A stretch of 45,936 nt of DNA from Serratia liquefaciens (GCA_012719855.1 JAAXZN010000070.1:1-45936), one strand, 5' to 3'; positions 1-8,936 are shown, numbered from the stretch's first letter. A program made the numbers and translations. Notes: generated by a model not told the origin, from the letters alone.

Positions 1-1
1 A

Positions 2-640
2 ACGACCGAGAACATCCGTCTGATTGAGCGTCTCTACCGCCAGTCGGGTCTTGACGCCGTGAAATGGGAGAATATCCCCAACGTCGCGAAGGAGCGTATG
101 GCGGATGTCCTGTCTCGCCAGTATGCGGACTGGTTCGGCCTAGTGGGGGTGAGTCCTGACATCGATGCCGGCATATGCTGGGAACGTTTGGGCATGATGC
201 CCGAGTATACCGCACCGTGCGATATGCTGATGCTGATCCCGACGCGTCTGGCGACCGAACTGAATGGCTCAGGTGGACTGCTGCGTGATGTGCCGACCAC
301 TGTCGAGCTCTATGGTCGACAGTACGGCGTCGAATGGCCGGCAGGCCATAATGTCGGCTGCGTACGGGATGGCATTAACACGTTGACAGTGCACTTTGAT
401 TCCCCATGGTACCCGCCAGCCGGCGAGGTTATCGGGACAGTGTCGGAGCAGTTCAGTTGTCAGGTAGAACATACCTGGTATATGCCTGATGCGGAACGCA
501 GTGGCTACGATCGTTACGACCGTGGTGAGCATGTCGACGGTGGACGAATAGCGGCTGATGTTGAGGCTGGTGAGGTGATCCACCTGACCTACGCCGATAA
601 GGATTCTATTCCCTTGTCACCAAATGCAGCAGCCGGCTAA
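2..640 (+). CDS. DUF1281 / Api92-like protein, 5' end missing
   Basis: The frame is open from the first bases of the window to a TAA at 638-640, so this is the C-terminal part of a longer protein. The GTG at 59 is internal to the frame and is unlikely to be the true start. The segment HFDSPWYPP followed by an acidic, aromatic stretch (EHTWYMPDAERSGYDRY) and GEHVDGG resembles the ferredoxin-like C-terminal domain of Api92/YubP-type proteins. Such proteins are common passengers of conjugative plasmids and integrative elements; their biochemical role is not known. A strong terminator follows directly. The family assignment rests on motif resemblance only. The context (integrase and relaxase-like gene at the other end of the accessory region) fits an ICE-type gene. 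Confidence 0.6.
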   Translation, partial: TTENIRLIERLYRQSGLDAVKWENIPNVAKERMADVLSRQYADWFGLVGVSPDIDAGICWERLGMMPEYTAPCDMLMLIPTRLATELNGSGGLLRDVPTTVELYGRQYGVEWPAGHNVGCVRDGINTLTVHFDSPWYPPAGEVIGTVSEQFSCQVEHTWYMPDAERSGYDRYDRGEHVDGGRIAADVEAGEVIHLTYADKDSIPLSPNAAAG

Positions 641-671
641 TCACCGTTTTTTGCTGAAGTAGTAACCTATG

Positions 672-698
672 GCCACCGGTATCCCGGTGGCTTTTTTT
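672..698 (+). terminator. Rho-independent terminator after the DUF1281-like gene
   Basis: A perfect 8-bp stem (GCCACCGG / CCGGTGGC) with a 4-base loop is followed by seven T residues. It lies about 30 bases after the stop codon at 640 and closes that transcription unit. Confidence 0.85.
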
Positions 699-717
699 CC
701 CGTGAGGGAGTTCACCA

Positions 718-875
718 TGCTGACGTTTGCCGAAGCACAATACCAATTCATCGGCCTCTTTGGCCAAACGGCACGCTACCATCACGGGTACAAAGTATTT
801 CTGATTTTCTCAGTGCGGTGCGATAGCGATACACAATCATTATTATATGACTTCAGAAGAACCATTCTAATATAA
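718..875 (+). pseudogene. Truncated N-terminus of an ICE/plasmid gene
   Basis: An ATG at 718 follows a good ribosome binding site (GAGGG) and begins MLTFAEAQYQFIGLFGQTARYHH, a normal-looking helical N-terminus. After about residue 27 the sequence becomes AT-rich and unrelated in character, and the frame stops at residue 52. I read this as the first part of an element-borne gene cut by a deletion or insertion near 800. The N-terminus faintly recalls the start of N-6 DNA methylase-like proteins that follow DUF1281 genes on mobile elements, but this is a weak impression. No function should be assigned. Confidence 0.4.
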
Positions 876-1142
876 CTTTCTCAACAGGCCTACCAATCGT
901 TTGCAATATAATTATCAGTATTCGAAAAACATGATAAGTGATTATAAGATATTATTGCTGTAGAGGATTATGATGCTAAGGTCTGTTGTCGCGCCGTAAG
1001 CGACTAGAGTATTCTAGCCAGCTTGTTTGCTAGTTCACTGGTTATAACGAAGTTGCACTTCTCGCACAGCAATTCCTTGAGCCTGTCCGCCAGTATGCCT
1101 TCTGATTTCAATTTTTAGTATAAACATTCTGGTGCACTAGAC
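876..1142. other. AT-rich junk between a truncated gene and an IS fossil
   Basis: No convincing gene is visible on either strand. On the minus strand a 35-codon frame starting with TTG ends near 1010, but it lacks a credible ribosome binding site. The stretch separates the truncated gene on its left from the IS3-type remnant whose end lies at about 1143. Confidence 0.4.
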
Positions 1143-1822
1143 TGACCTGCTTTGGATTTAGAGACAACGCTCAGTTAGCAATGTCGGATACTTCAGTCTT
1201 AGACGTTCCTTACCCCTCCAACCTGCCGCGAATTCAGACGGCGTCTAGTAGTTCAACATTGAGTGCTCTCGATGCTCGTCATAATCCTATCGACTTCATG
1301 GATGGCTTTCCTACCATGACTGAAGTCTCAGAGCTAATGTACATTCAGGTATTTATCGCGAAATTGTCGTTAAAAATTATATTAAATTAGTTGGTTGTAG
1401 CCTTGTTGAGTTGTGCTGGTTGCAGTTTCACTCTATGCTAAAAGGCAAATTAACCAGTGTGCGGCATGAAAGCTTCAGGCCCCTAAACAGTTTTTATCGT
1501 AACCTGATAGCCGCGAAACAGCTCAATACCGTCAAGAATACGTGTGACTTGTACGCCTGAAATCTAAAGGCACTACTTCTTCTGAAAAGCACTCCTTCAT
1601 GAAGTTATCCACACGGATTAGGTACCTGATCCTACGACCTTTCGCTAGTGAGTCCATGACGAAATCCAACCACCAACCCAGATTGAGTTTCATCGGACTG
1701 AGCTGCGGAAAGCGTTCTATTGCCAGCCCTTTACGAAGTCGACTGCGTTTAGTAGCGGCTGGTCGATAAGGACAAACCAGTAAGTCTACAGGCACGAGGT
1801 TGCGACAGAGCTGTAGGAGCAT
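1143..1822 (-). pseudogene. IS3-family transposase remnant A (degenerate)
   Basis: The minus-strand translation matches the general pattern of the IS3-family orfB integrase core, broken over several frames. At 1822-1532 one frame gives a KRSRLRKGL-like linker and then WLDFVMDSLAKGRRIRYLIRVDNF, equivalent to the W-S-M-D-F-V core with the first catalytic Asp. Other frames give FNDNFRDKYLN and, near the C-terminus, DYDEHREHSMLNY followed by TPSEFAAG. The right terminus resembles an inverted repeat starting TGACCTGCT at 1143. Stops and frameshifts are numerous, so the element is dead. Remnant B at 3165-3575 is a diverged relative in the same orientation. Confidence 0.75.
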
Positions 1823-2217
1823 AAATCAACACAAAATCTAGCGTGATACCATTGGCTGTATCAATTTATGAGATATAAGTTTAAGGTTTCCATTATGGCT
1901 TTGCCCCGGAAAATTGCCATGCGGCCCTGATTTGGTTTCTGGTGGCCTACTACATCGTATATTTGGTTTTCCGGCCCTTGGCGACTGTTGATCTATTGGT
2001 CCGGCCGAGTTTATCTGAGTTTTGGTTGCCTTGGTCTGGCTGGTCTGGTGGCAGTAATTTAAGGAAAATCGCAGGCGGATTGCTAGCCTGCCGTGTCTTC
2101 GGAGGTATTGGTGGCGTAATTTGTCTGTGTCGCGGCGGAGTGAGTGCAGAGGCGCTTATTCACTACAAAACTTTGGCGGCTTTCCGCCAACACAATTGGA
2201 TGAAGAGGTATCAGTTA
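1823..2217. other. No supported gene; leader of the riboflavin synthase-like gene
   Basis: The frame of the following gene stays open upstream to 1942, but the encoded residues are Trp- and Gly-rich with no family resemblance, and the homology to riboflavin synthase begins only at 2218. I see no RFN (FMN) riboswitch-like conserved blocks here, although I could not fold the region computationally. Confidence 0.4.
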
Positions 2218-2826
2218 GTGTATACAGGCATTGTGCAGGGCACCGAAACGGTGATAGATATCAAACTTGGGGAAGGATTTAAGACGCTGGCAGTGAGTAA
2301 CAACAATGCCTTATTCGGCGATGCTTTTGTTGGGGCCAGCGTGGCTTTGAACGGTACCTGTCTGACGCTGACCGACGTTCAGGAAACGTTCGTCACCTTT
2401 GATGTCTCCGACAAAACAAATTCGCTCACCACGTTGAAGGACCTCGTGGTCGGAGATGAGGTTAACGTAGAGCGCTCGCATATCACCGGCCAAGAAAACG
2501 GCGGCCACAGCCTTTACGGCCACGTTGGTGGAATTGCCACGGTTATCAGCGTGAATAATTCCGGTGGAACGGTCGGTGTTAGGCTTGAACTTCCGGCGGA
2601 TATCATCCGCTATTTTTTCGATAAGGGTTTTATTGGCCTGCACGGGGCCAGCCTGACGGTTCATGATGTCGACCAGGAAAGGAGGCGGCTCAGCGTAAAC
2701 CTCATTCCGGAAACGCTGCGTCTGACCAGTTTCAGCCAGTTGGTACCCGGCTACCGGGTCAACGTTGAAGTTGACCACGCCACCCGGGTGATGGTGGACG
2801 TTATTACTGCTGCCATGCGGTTATGA
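2218..2826 (+). CDS. Riboflavin synthase alpha-chain-like protein (RibE/RibC family paralogue)
   Basis: The protein is about 202 residues, close to the usual 200-215 of riboflavin synthase, which dismutates two 6,7-dimethyl-8-ribityllumazine molecules to riboflavin. The start is taken at GTG 2218 because family members begin with M-x-T-G-I-V-Q and a GAAGAGG ribosome binding site lies 8-9 bases upstream. The two lumazine-binding repeats are visible: the first has GASVALNGTCLTLT (residues about 38-51) and the GGHSLYGHV turn (about 95), the second has GFIGLHGASLTV and NLIPETLRLT. The chain is clearly diverged from a housekeeping enterobacterial RibE (for example DVSDKTNSLTTL in place of the conserved K-E-T-L-R segment), so it may be a paralogue or a lumazine/flavin-binding relative. 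It lies between two IS3 fossils, away from any rib operon, which suggests transfer. Confidence 0.8.
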   Translation: MYTGIVQGTETVIDIKLGEGFKTLAVSNNNALFGDAFVGASVALNGTCLTLTDVQETFVTFDVSDKTNSLTTLKDLVVGDEVNVERSHITGQENGGHSLYGHVGGIATVISVNNSGGTVGVRLELPADIIRYFFDKGFIGLHGASLTVHDVDQERRRLSVNLIPETLRLTSFSQLVPGYRVNVEVDHATRVMVDVITAAMRL

Positions 2827-3164
2827 CTTTGTTGTGGCAGCCTATTTTGTCCACATTTTAGGTCCTCGGCGAATGGATGCTGGCGTTAGGTGGTCAGGGG
2901 GCAGGACTCAAACCAGTACCCTCTTACGAGGGCATAATTATTTACTTAACCGCTACACAACAACACGTGAAGATAGTTAATGATTGCGCCAGCCAGTTTC
3001 CGCCATCAGAAAATGTCGATGGATTTCTATACCGGAACCGCCTAAATTTCAGTATCACATAATTTTGGCATTCGGAGAGCTTTACGCAAGACCCTGGTTA
3101 ATCGGACATCAAAAAAGGAGCCATTCATGGACAAAACTACTGATTTGCTGTCTCTCACATATCT
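2827..3164. other. No supported gene; contains a 13-codon scrap before the IS end
   Basis: Short frames at 2877 and 2984 lack ribosome binding sites and family resemblance. An AAAAAAGGAG ribosome binding site followed by ATG at 3127 opens only 13 codons before a stop at the IS terminus. This may be the 5' stump of a gene cut by the IS3-family element. A stretch near 2890-2955 superficially resembles a tRNA 3' half but does not fold properly. Confidence 0.35.
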
Positions 3165-3575
3165 GTGACCTTCCCCCAAGGTTAGTTACAACGTTCAGTT
3201 AGTAATGTCGGGTCCATCACTCTCAGAATGCCCCTATCTTCAATTCATCGCAGATTCAGACGGCGCCTGATAATTTAGCGTGGAGTATGGACGACACTCG
3301 TTATAATCCTGATGCCATTCACGTATGATTTTCCTGGCATAGTTGACGCCCGTAATAAATTGTTAATTCAGGAATCCATCGCTGAAGTCTCCGCTAAGGC
3401 TATCAATAAATCCATTCTGTGTCGGCTTGCCGGACTGGATAATCCGCAGCTTCACTCCATACTCAAAGACCAATTGATCCAGCACGCGGAAGATATACTC
3501 TGGGCCCTGAGCAGTTCTTGTCGTAGCCAGATTGGCACGAAACATCGCAATGCTGTCCAGAATACGATGGCCAAC
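3165..3575 (-). pseudogene. IS3-family transposase remnant B with terminal repeat
   Basis: Read on the minus strand, the frame from 3545 gives TAQGPEYIF (first part of the D-N-G-P-E motif, Asp lost), then LRIIQSGKPTQNGFIDSLSG (the catalytic Glu motif region, changed to Asp), and then ITGVNYARKIIREWHQDYNE followed by RPYSTLNYQAPSESAMN, a typical IS3-family C-terminus. One in-frame stop interrupts it at FLN-stop-QFITG. The terminus TGACCTTCCCCCAAGG at about 3165 looks like an IS407-subgroup inverted repeat. The 5' half of the transposase is missing. The copy is less decayed than remnant A, to which its C-terminal 150 bases can be aligned by eye. Confidence 0.8.
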
Positions 3576-3584
3576 CCACGGTCG

Positions 3585-3900
3585 CCCTGCAGCAAGGCGC
3601 CGTGCGAGCGGGTGTCCTGACGCTATTCGCCCGGTTCGTTCACGGCAGACCAGGTGAGATTGTCTACCCTGAGGTTATGCGTCGCCAGCAGGGTGAGGCT
3701 GTTGCCGATGTCCAGCATGCTGCCCTCCTGCAGAATACGCTGCCGGTGCTGAGCTGCAGGTTATCTCCTGCGATGGTCGTTACGGCCAGTTTACCGTAGC
3801 GGTTCGGTGGCAGCAGTGTCTTGTCCATGCCGTTACGTTCCGTTTTGCAGGCGCTATTGCGGGCGATCATGCCACCAAACTGCTCTCTGACTGCCTGCAT
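3585..3900 (-). pseudogene. Filamentous hemagglutinin-like fragment (frameshifted)
   Basis: On the minus strand one frame reads NRYGKLAVTTIAGDNLQLSTGSVF and, after a frame change near 3735, continues LQEGSMLDIGNSLTLLATHNL and RVDNLTWSAV. Alternating beta-strand motifs of the form G-D-N-L-x-L-x-x-G-S and G-x-S-L-T-L-L-A are characteristic of FhaB/CdiA-type two-partner-secretion exoproteins. The GC content is higher than in the neighbouring IS fossil. The fragment has neither a start nor an end and cannot be functional. The family call rests on repeat style alone and is tentative. Confidence 0.4.
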
Positions 3901-4349
3901 CGGATGGAAAAAACGATGACTTCAAGCACTAGCTCTGGACAAGTGCGCCAAAAAAGGAGTTTTAGCTTGAACACGAAGGAAGACTTGCGTTTTTACGAAT
4001 TACGAAGCTACAGCCCACACCATATAAGGGCTTCCTTGCCACAGTTCATAGAAGAAAACTAAAAAAGGGCGATTCAGATTCCTAACCATGAGCGTAGGGC
4101 CGTGAGAACGTTCTACACGTTCATGTGTCAGGGCATAAAACAGTATTTTTTACATGCGAGTTCACCGACGAGGAGAGGCATCGCGCAGGGAGACCTTTCA
4201 TTTTGAGAGAAAACAGAATGTTTAAGATTTGTTCATAAACATATAAGTACATTTCACAGTGTAAGATTTGTGCAGTGGTGTAGAACTGTCGAGCGTTGAT
4301 GCTAACGTGCGATGTTAAGCTTACCTCTCCTATGTTTTAAGGATAAAAC
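3901..4349. other. Promoter-side region of the autotransporter; no clear gene
   Basis: A 31-codon frame starting with TTG at 3967 follows an AAAAAAGGAG-type ribosome binding site and encodes a charged peptide with no recognised family, so it is probably a scrap. The last 150 bases before 4350 are AT-rich and presumably contain the promoter of the protease gene, whose ribosome binding site AAGGA lies at 4339-4343. No operator could be recognised. Confidence 0.35.
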
Positions 4350-7300
4350 ATGAAAATTCAATTCCGTTCGGTGCTGTGTGCTTCGCTGATTTGCCTGTTT
4401 TTACCTGCCGCAGTGCTGGCCACCGGGAACGTTTACCAGGAGTCCGGGCGCCCTGGCGTGCCGCACTCCTGGCTGACCCACGAATTTAGCCGCCAATGGG
4501 GGCTGGGGGCAATTAACGCACAGTATGCCTATACCCGGGGGTATACGGGCGAAAGCATTACTATTGGTATTTTTGATGAGTCAGTATTTCCACATCCGGA
4601 GTTTGACGGGAAACTCAATAAGGTTGATGCAGGCGCTCCCTACAATTTCTCAGGTATCCCTGATTTCCCACAGCTCGGTGATTTTATTTTTGGTGACCAC
4701 GGGACGCATGTGGCAGGAATAGCGGCGGCGGCCCGTAATGGCCAGGGAATGCATGGAGTGGCGTATAATGCCGGGCTAATCTCAGCTAAGTTTTTAAACA
4801 CAAATAACAATTACTTTGAAACACTGATACAAAGTAATGCGCGCATTTTTAATAACAGCTGGGGACCAGTTATTCCAATCCATAAGGATGGTGATGGCAA
4901 GCCTATCTTCCTGCCCAACGGCAGACCATTCTACGTCCAGTTCACCAAGGAGGATTCGCTCAATGCATTTTCATCGGATGATATCGCTGCCATTGATAAA
5001 TTAAGCCACAGCCCGATACCGTCATCAAACATGGACTCTCTCAATGAAGAGTATGCCGCGTTGTTGCGTGCGGCAAGCGCCGGAAAATTGATTGTCTTTG
5101 CAGCGGGGAATTCCAATAACTATAATGAGCCCGTACTGCAGCCCTCCATTCCTTATTTCTTTCCAGATACATTAAATAATTTCATCATTACCGCTAATCT
5201 GACCAAAGATGACGAGTTGCATGCGTCCTCCACACGCTGTGGATATACCGCAAGTTATTGTCTATCTGCTCCTGGCAGCGATATTTACAGCACGACAGCG
5301 CAAACAGACTATGTGCTCTACGGCAAGACAGGTGAAAAGAAGGTGATACCTACATACGGGGAAAAAACAGGAACATCGATGGCTGCGCCGATGGTTTCAG
5401 GCGCGGCGGCGGTACTCATGCAGCGCTTCCCTTACATGACGGCATCTCAAATAGCGAGCGTGCTGCTCACAACTGCTACTGACTTGGGGGAGAAGGGAGT
5501 AGATACCGTATACGGCTGGGGAAAACTGAATTTACGCAGTGCGATAGAGGGGCCTAAAATGTTTGTCACTGCAGCAGATATCCCCAAAGATGTCTATGTC
5601 GAGGGATCCTATAAGCAAACGCAATTTATTGCCAACATACCCGGCGTTGGTGCTGTCGTTGAGCCAGGCACCAGCAATCAACGTGTCTGTAGCGGTATCG
5701 AATGTGGTTATGATACTTGGACAAATGATATTGCCGGCCACGGTGGTTTAACCAAAGTGGGGGCGGGTACCTTGGCATTAACCGGTGAAAACACCTACCT
5801 TGGCCCCACCTTTATTAATCAGGGCGCATTGATTGTTAATGGTTCTGTTTCTTCTGACGTTCGCGTGCAAAGCAGTGGCATGCTTGCTGGCAGTGGCACG
5901 ATCGGTTCGCTGACCGCCCGTCAGGGCGGCACCGTGGCGCCGGGCAACTCGATCGGCACCCTGAACGTGGCCGGCAACGTCAGCTTCGAGCCGGGCTCGC
6001 GCTACGCGGTGGAAGTGGGCCCGAACGGCCAGAGCGATCGGATCCAGAGCAGCGGCTCGGCGACGATCGGCGGCGGCGAGGTGGCGGTGACGCTGGAGAA
6101 CAGCCCCAACCTGCTGACGCAAAGCGAGGTGCGCAGCCTGCTGGGCCAGCAGTACACCATTTTGAGCGCGCAGCAGGGGGTGAGCGGGCAGTTTGACGCG
6201 GTGGCGCCGAACTACCTGTTCCTCGGCACCGGGCTGAGCTACCAGCCGACCGGAGTGACGCTGAGCGTCGGGCGCAACGGCACGAGCTTCGCCAGCGTGG
6301 CGCAGACCTCGAACGAGCGGGCGGTGGCGGCGGCGGCGGATGCGCTGGCGGCGGGCAACCCGGTGTACGAGAGCCTGCTCACCAGCGGCACGGCGGGCGA
6401 AGCGCGGCAGGCGTTCCGTCAGTTGTCGGGGCAAATCCATGCGGATATCGCGTCGGCGCTGGTGAACGACAGCCGCTACCTGCGTGAGGCGCTGAACGGG
6501 CGTCTGCGTCAGGCGGAAGGGCTGGCGAGTTCGTCGGCCATCAAGGCGGACGAGGGCGGTGCCTGGGCGCAGCTGCTGGGAGCGTGGGACCACGCGTCGG
6601 GCGACGCCAACGCCACGGGTTATCAGGCCTCGACCTACGGGGTGCTGGTGGGGCTGGACTCGGCGGCGGCGGCCGACTGGCGGCTGGGGGTGGCGACCGG
6701 CTACACCCGCACCTCGCTGCACGGCGGGTACGGGTCGAAGGCGGACAGCGACAACTACCACCTGGCGGCGTACGGCGACAAGCAGTTCGGGGCGCTGGCG
6801 CTGCGTGGCGGGGCGGGCTACACCTGGCACCGCATCGACACCAAGCGGTCGGTGAACTACGGAATGCAGTCGGACCGCGACACGGCGAAGTACAGCGCGC
6901 GCACCGAGCACCTGTTCGCGGAAGCGGGCTACAACGTGCAGGGTGAATGGCTGAACCTGGAGCCGTTCGTGAACCTGGCGTACGTGAACTTCGAGAACAA
7001 CGGCATCGCGGAAAGCGGCGGCGCGGCGGCATTGCGCGGCGACAAGCAGCACACGGATGCGACGGTGTCGACGCTGGGCCTGCGTGCGGACACCGAATGG
7101 CAGGTGAGCGCGGGCACGACGGTGGCGCTGCGCAGTGAGCTGGGGTGGCAACACCAGTACGGCGGGCTGGAGCGAGGCACCGGGCTGCGTTTCAACGGCG
7201 GCAACGCGCCGTTCGTGGTGGACAGCGTGCCGGTCTCGCGTGACGGGATGGTGCTGAAAGCGGGGGCGGAAGTGGCGGTGAACGAGAACGCCACGCTGTC

Positions 7301-7376
7301 GCTGGGCTACGGCGGGCTGCTGTCGCAGCACCACCAGGACAACAGCGTCAACGCCGGCTTCACCTGGCATTTTTGA
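4350..7376 (+). CDS. Subtilisin-type (S8) serine protease autotransporter, Ssp-like
   Basis: A 1008-residue type Va secreted protease, near the 1045 of the Serratia Ssp family. Residues 1-25 form a Sec signal peptide. The S8 catalytic triad is intact: Asp76 in TIGIFDES, His117 in GDHGTHVAG, and Ser343 in GTSMAAP; the oxyanion Asn region is AAGNSN. A passenger-associated repeat (GGLTKVGAGTLALTGENTY) begins near residue 465, followed by a helical linker at about 650-720. A C-terminal beta-barrel of about 270 residues ends AGFTWHF, with the terminal Phe needed for barrel assembly. The enzyme is expected to cut itself loose at the cell surface and degrade extracellular proteins. The base composition changes abruptly near 5880: the protease domain is of ordinary composition, while the linker and barrel are extremely GC-rich. 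This suggests a gene joined by recombination with another autotransporter. It stands alone, with an AAGGA ribosome binding site before ATG 4350. Confidence 0.93.
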   Translation: MKIQFRSVLCASLICLFLPAAVLATGNVYQESGRPGVPHSWLTHEFSRQWGLGAINAQYAYTRGYTGESITIGIFDESVFPHPEFDGKLNKVDAGAPYNFSGIPDFPQLGDFIFGDHGTHVAGIAAAARNGQGMHGVAYNAGLISAKFLNTNNNYFETLIQSNARIFNNSWGPVIPIHKDGDGKPIFLPNGRPFYVQFTKEDSLNAFSSDDIAAIDKLSHSPIPSSNMDSLNEEYAALLRAASAGKLIVFAAGNSNNYNEPVLQPSIPYFFPDTLNNFIITANLTKDDELHASSTRCGYTASYCLSAPGSDIYSTTAQTDYVLYGKTGEKKVIPTYGEKTGTSMAAPMVSGAAAVLMQRFPYMTASQIASVLLTTATDLGEKGVDTVYGWGKLNLRSAIEGPKMFVTAADIPKDVYVEGSYKQTQFIANIPGVGAVVEPGTSNQRVCSGIECGYDTWTNDIAGHGGLTKVGAGTLALTGENTYLGPTFINQGALIVNGSVSSDVRVQSSGMLAGSGTIGSLTARQGGTVAPGNSIGTLNVAGNVSFEPGSRYAVEVGPNGQSDRIQSSGSATIGGGEVAVTLENSPNLLTQSEVRSLLGQQYTILSAQQGVSGQFDAVAPNYLFLGTGLSYQPTGVTLSVGRNGTSFASVAQTSNERAVAAAADALAAGNPVYESLLTSGTAGEARQAFRQLSGQIHADIASALVNDSRYLREALNGRLRQAEGLASSSAIKADEGGAWAQLLGAWDHASGDANATGYQASTYGVLVGLDSAAAADWRLGVATGYTRTSLHGGYGSKADSDNYHLAAYGDKQFGALALRGGAGYTWHRIDTKRSVNYGMQSDRDTAKYSARTEHLFAEAGYNVQGEWLNLEPFVNLAYVNFENNGIAESGGAAALRGDKQHTDATVSTLGLRADTEWQVSAGTTVALRSELGWQHQYGGLERGTGLRFNGGNAPFVVDSVPVSRDGMVLKAGAEVAVNENATLSLGYGGLLSQHHQDNSVNAGFTWHF

Positions 7377-7858
7377 CATATGATGCAAAGGTGCTTTGCA
7401 ACTTCGTGTGCTGATGTTGCAAAGTACCAACTGTTACCAGCAGATAATGTGTATTAAATAGCGGAAAATTGCGGTTAAATACACAATTTCTGTAAATTAT
7501 ATATTGAAGCTTTTTATAGAGCGAATGCCACTAAAGTGGCGTTGAAAAACGGGCGGTTTTACTAAGATTCTGCTAGCTAAAGTATATATTAACTTGTTGG
7601 GGGTGGTAATATTTAAGTCAAGTGTTCTGAAAGAAGGTGTGATAATCAGAGGTTTATTTTAAAAAGGCTTTCTTTTTAACATGTCAGCTCCTTTGTTGTA
7701 ATTTGATGCAGGTGAAGGTGAGGGTGAAGGTGGTGAGGCTTATAAATTATAAAATTGAATGTCAAGCATGAAGTTTTACTCCGAGAGCATGTGTGTTATG
7801 CAATTACCGTTTGGCCGAGGCTGCAGTAGTAGTCTTATAGAAGTAATGTATTATGGCG
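7377..7858. other. AT-rich intergenic stretch, no supported gene
   Basis: This is the region after the protease gene. Short inverted repeats are present (GCAAAG/CTTTGC at about 7385-7399 and GCCAC/GTGGC at about 7527-7540), but neither carries a T-run. A purine-rich GGTGAAGGTGAGG-type repetition occurs at about 7710. No open frame with a ribosome binding site was found. Confidence 0.4.
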
Positions 7859-7893
7859 GGGCAATGAGACGCAATGACGTCTCATTGCCTTTT
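7859..7893 (+). terminator. Strong hairpin between convergent genes
   Basis: A perfect stem GGCAATGAGAC / GTCTCATTGCC with an 8-base loop is followed on the plus strand by TTTT. It lies just beyond the stop codon of the minus-strand lipoprotein gene and could end transcription from both sides. Only the plus orientation has a T-run. Confidence 0.6.
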
Positions 7894-7898
7894 AATTA

Positions 7899-8609
7899 CT
7901 ACAATTTTACTTTATCATAGATATGGATGCAGCTGTTTTCATAAGATGTGCCTGGAGTCCATTCACCATCTGTCAGTACAATATTATTTATTCCAAATGC
8001 AGACAGGCCATCAATTGTGTAGCTCCAGCCTTTACAGTTAATGCTGTGTGCTTTAAGCATATCAAGATGATTAAAAGCAATTTGCCCGTATACAGTAGAC
8101 TTTTGATTGACATTGATTTTTTTAAAAAAAGCTGTTTCAATTTCAATAAGCCCGGTAAGTGTCTGGATAAATCTTTCTCTATCATCCTTTTCTTTTGGGA
8201 CAATGTTGTCATTAAACTGTTGTGTTGCCCCACCATGCCATCCCAATTGGCTGAACTTTGAAATATATTTGGTTTTTCCTGCTGGGAAAATGTAATTTGC
8301 ACAAGAGGAGAAACAATAATCTTGAACCTGAACATTCCACTTTTTATCGAACACTAGTTCACCTAACTTCATACCAGGAACAATATCACCTCCACGACTG
8401 TTAATGACAAGGGTAGAAATATCTGAATTAGCCAAGGCGTGAACTTTTTCATATCCAGACTCGCTAATATCACCTGAATAAAATATCTTATTACCTGATG
8501 TAAATACTTTTAGCTCATCTTCTTTTTTTGTGGAGCCGTTTTTATTGTCACAAGCCGATACTGCCATTGTGATTATAGCTATTGATAGAGGGATTAATGC
8601 TTTCGCCAT
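7899..8609 (-). CDS. Lipoprotein with ClpP/crotonase-like serine peptidase fold
   Basis: The start is placed at ATG 8609 because GGAG lies 9 bases upstream; the ATG 24 bases earlier has no ribosome binding site. The 236-residue product opens with a lipoprotein signal ending AVSAC, Cys20 being the acylated residue. The middle part follows the pattern of the small periplasmic ClpP-like family (COG3904 type): VINSRGGDIVPGM at about 69-80 (glycine-rich oxyanion turn), DYCFSSCANYIFPAG at 97-111 with Ser102 the probable nucleophile, and LGWHGG with His125 the probable base. Two cysteines flank the active serine. The function of this family is not established. The gene is AT-rich, stands alone and lies back to back with the small genes to its right. 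Confidence 0.65.
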   Translation of the reverse strand: MAKALIPLSIAIITMAVSACDNKNGSTKKEDELKVFTSGNKIFYSGDISESGYEKVHALANSDISTLVINSRGGDIVPGMKLGELVFDKKWNVQVQDYCFSSCANYIFPAGKTKYISKFSQLGWHGGATQQFNDNIVPKEKDDRERFIQTLTGLIEIETAFFKKINVNQKSTVYGQIAFNHLDMLKAHSINCKGWSYTIDGLSAFGINNIVLTDGEWTPGTSYENSCIHIYDKVKL

Positions 8610-8936
8610 GATTCCATGCTCCGGGTTATGCAAGAGATTATAGGTTATAGTAATCCTCCAATATCACACAGTAAAAAAATAGTTCTGTTTCAGATTTGTT
8701 TAAATATAAGCAATGCCACAGTTTCAATACTATTAATGTTAATAAAAAACGCATCTCTCTTACTAGCCTACGTTAAGAGCGTGCTTCTACAGCGCTAATT
8801 AAATCACTAAGTGTAAGGCAAGGAGGTTAGTTATATTAAATATCAAGTAAAATTCTTAAAAACCCCGTTTCTTATTTGACTTCGCTTCATTAATGGTTAT
8901 GATTATTATTTGTGCAATTAAATCAAGGAGGCTCAG

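Noticed and set aside
1942..2217. N-terminal extension of the riboflavin synthase frame
   Set aside because: Homology begins at the GTG at 2218, which has its own ribosome binding site. The extension has no domain and would disturb the conserved N-terminus.
2311..2778. Minus-strand frame of 155 codons opposite the riboflavin synthase gene
   Set aside because: The plus-strand protein shows clear family motifs; the antisense frame has none and no ribosome binding site.
2890..2955. tRNA-like 3' half on the minus strand
   Set aside because: The text ends in CCA-like bases and has a GGTTTGAGTCC segment, but the T-arm and anticodon arm do not pair properly and no acceptor 5' strand is found.
5778..7430. 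A 550-codon open frame on the minus strand, opposite the autotransporter barrel
   Set aside because: It is an antisense shadow caused by the extreme GC bias of the plus-strand gene. It is Arg/His/Ala/Val-rich without family resemblance, and the plus strand encodes a complete, recognisable barrel.
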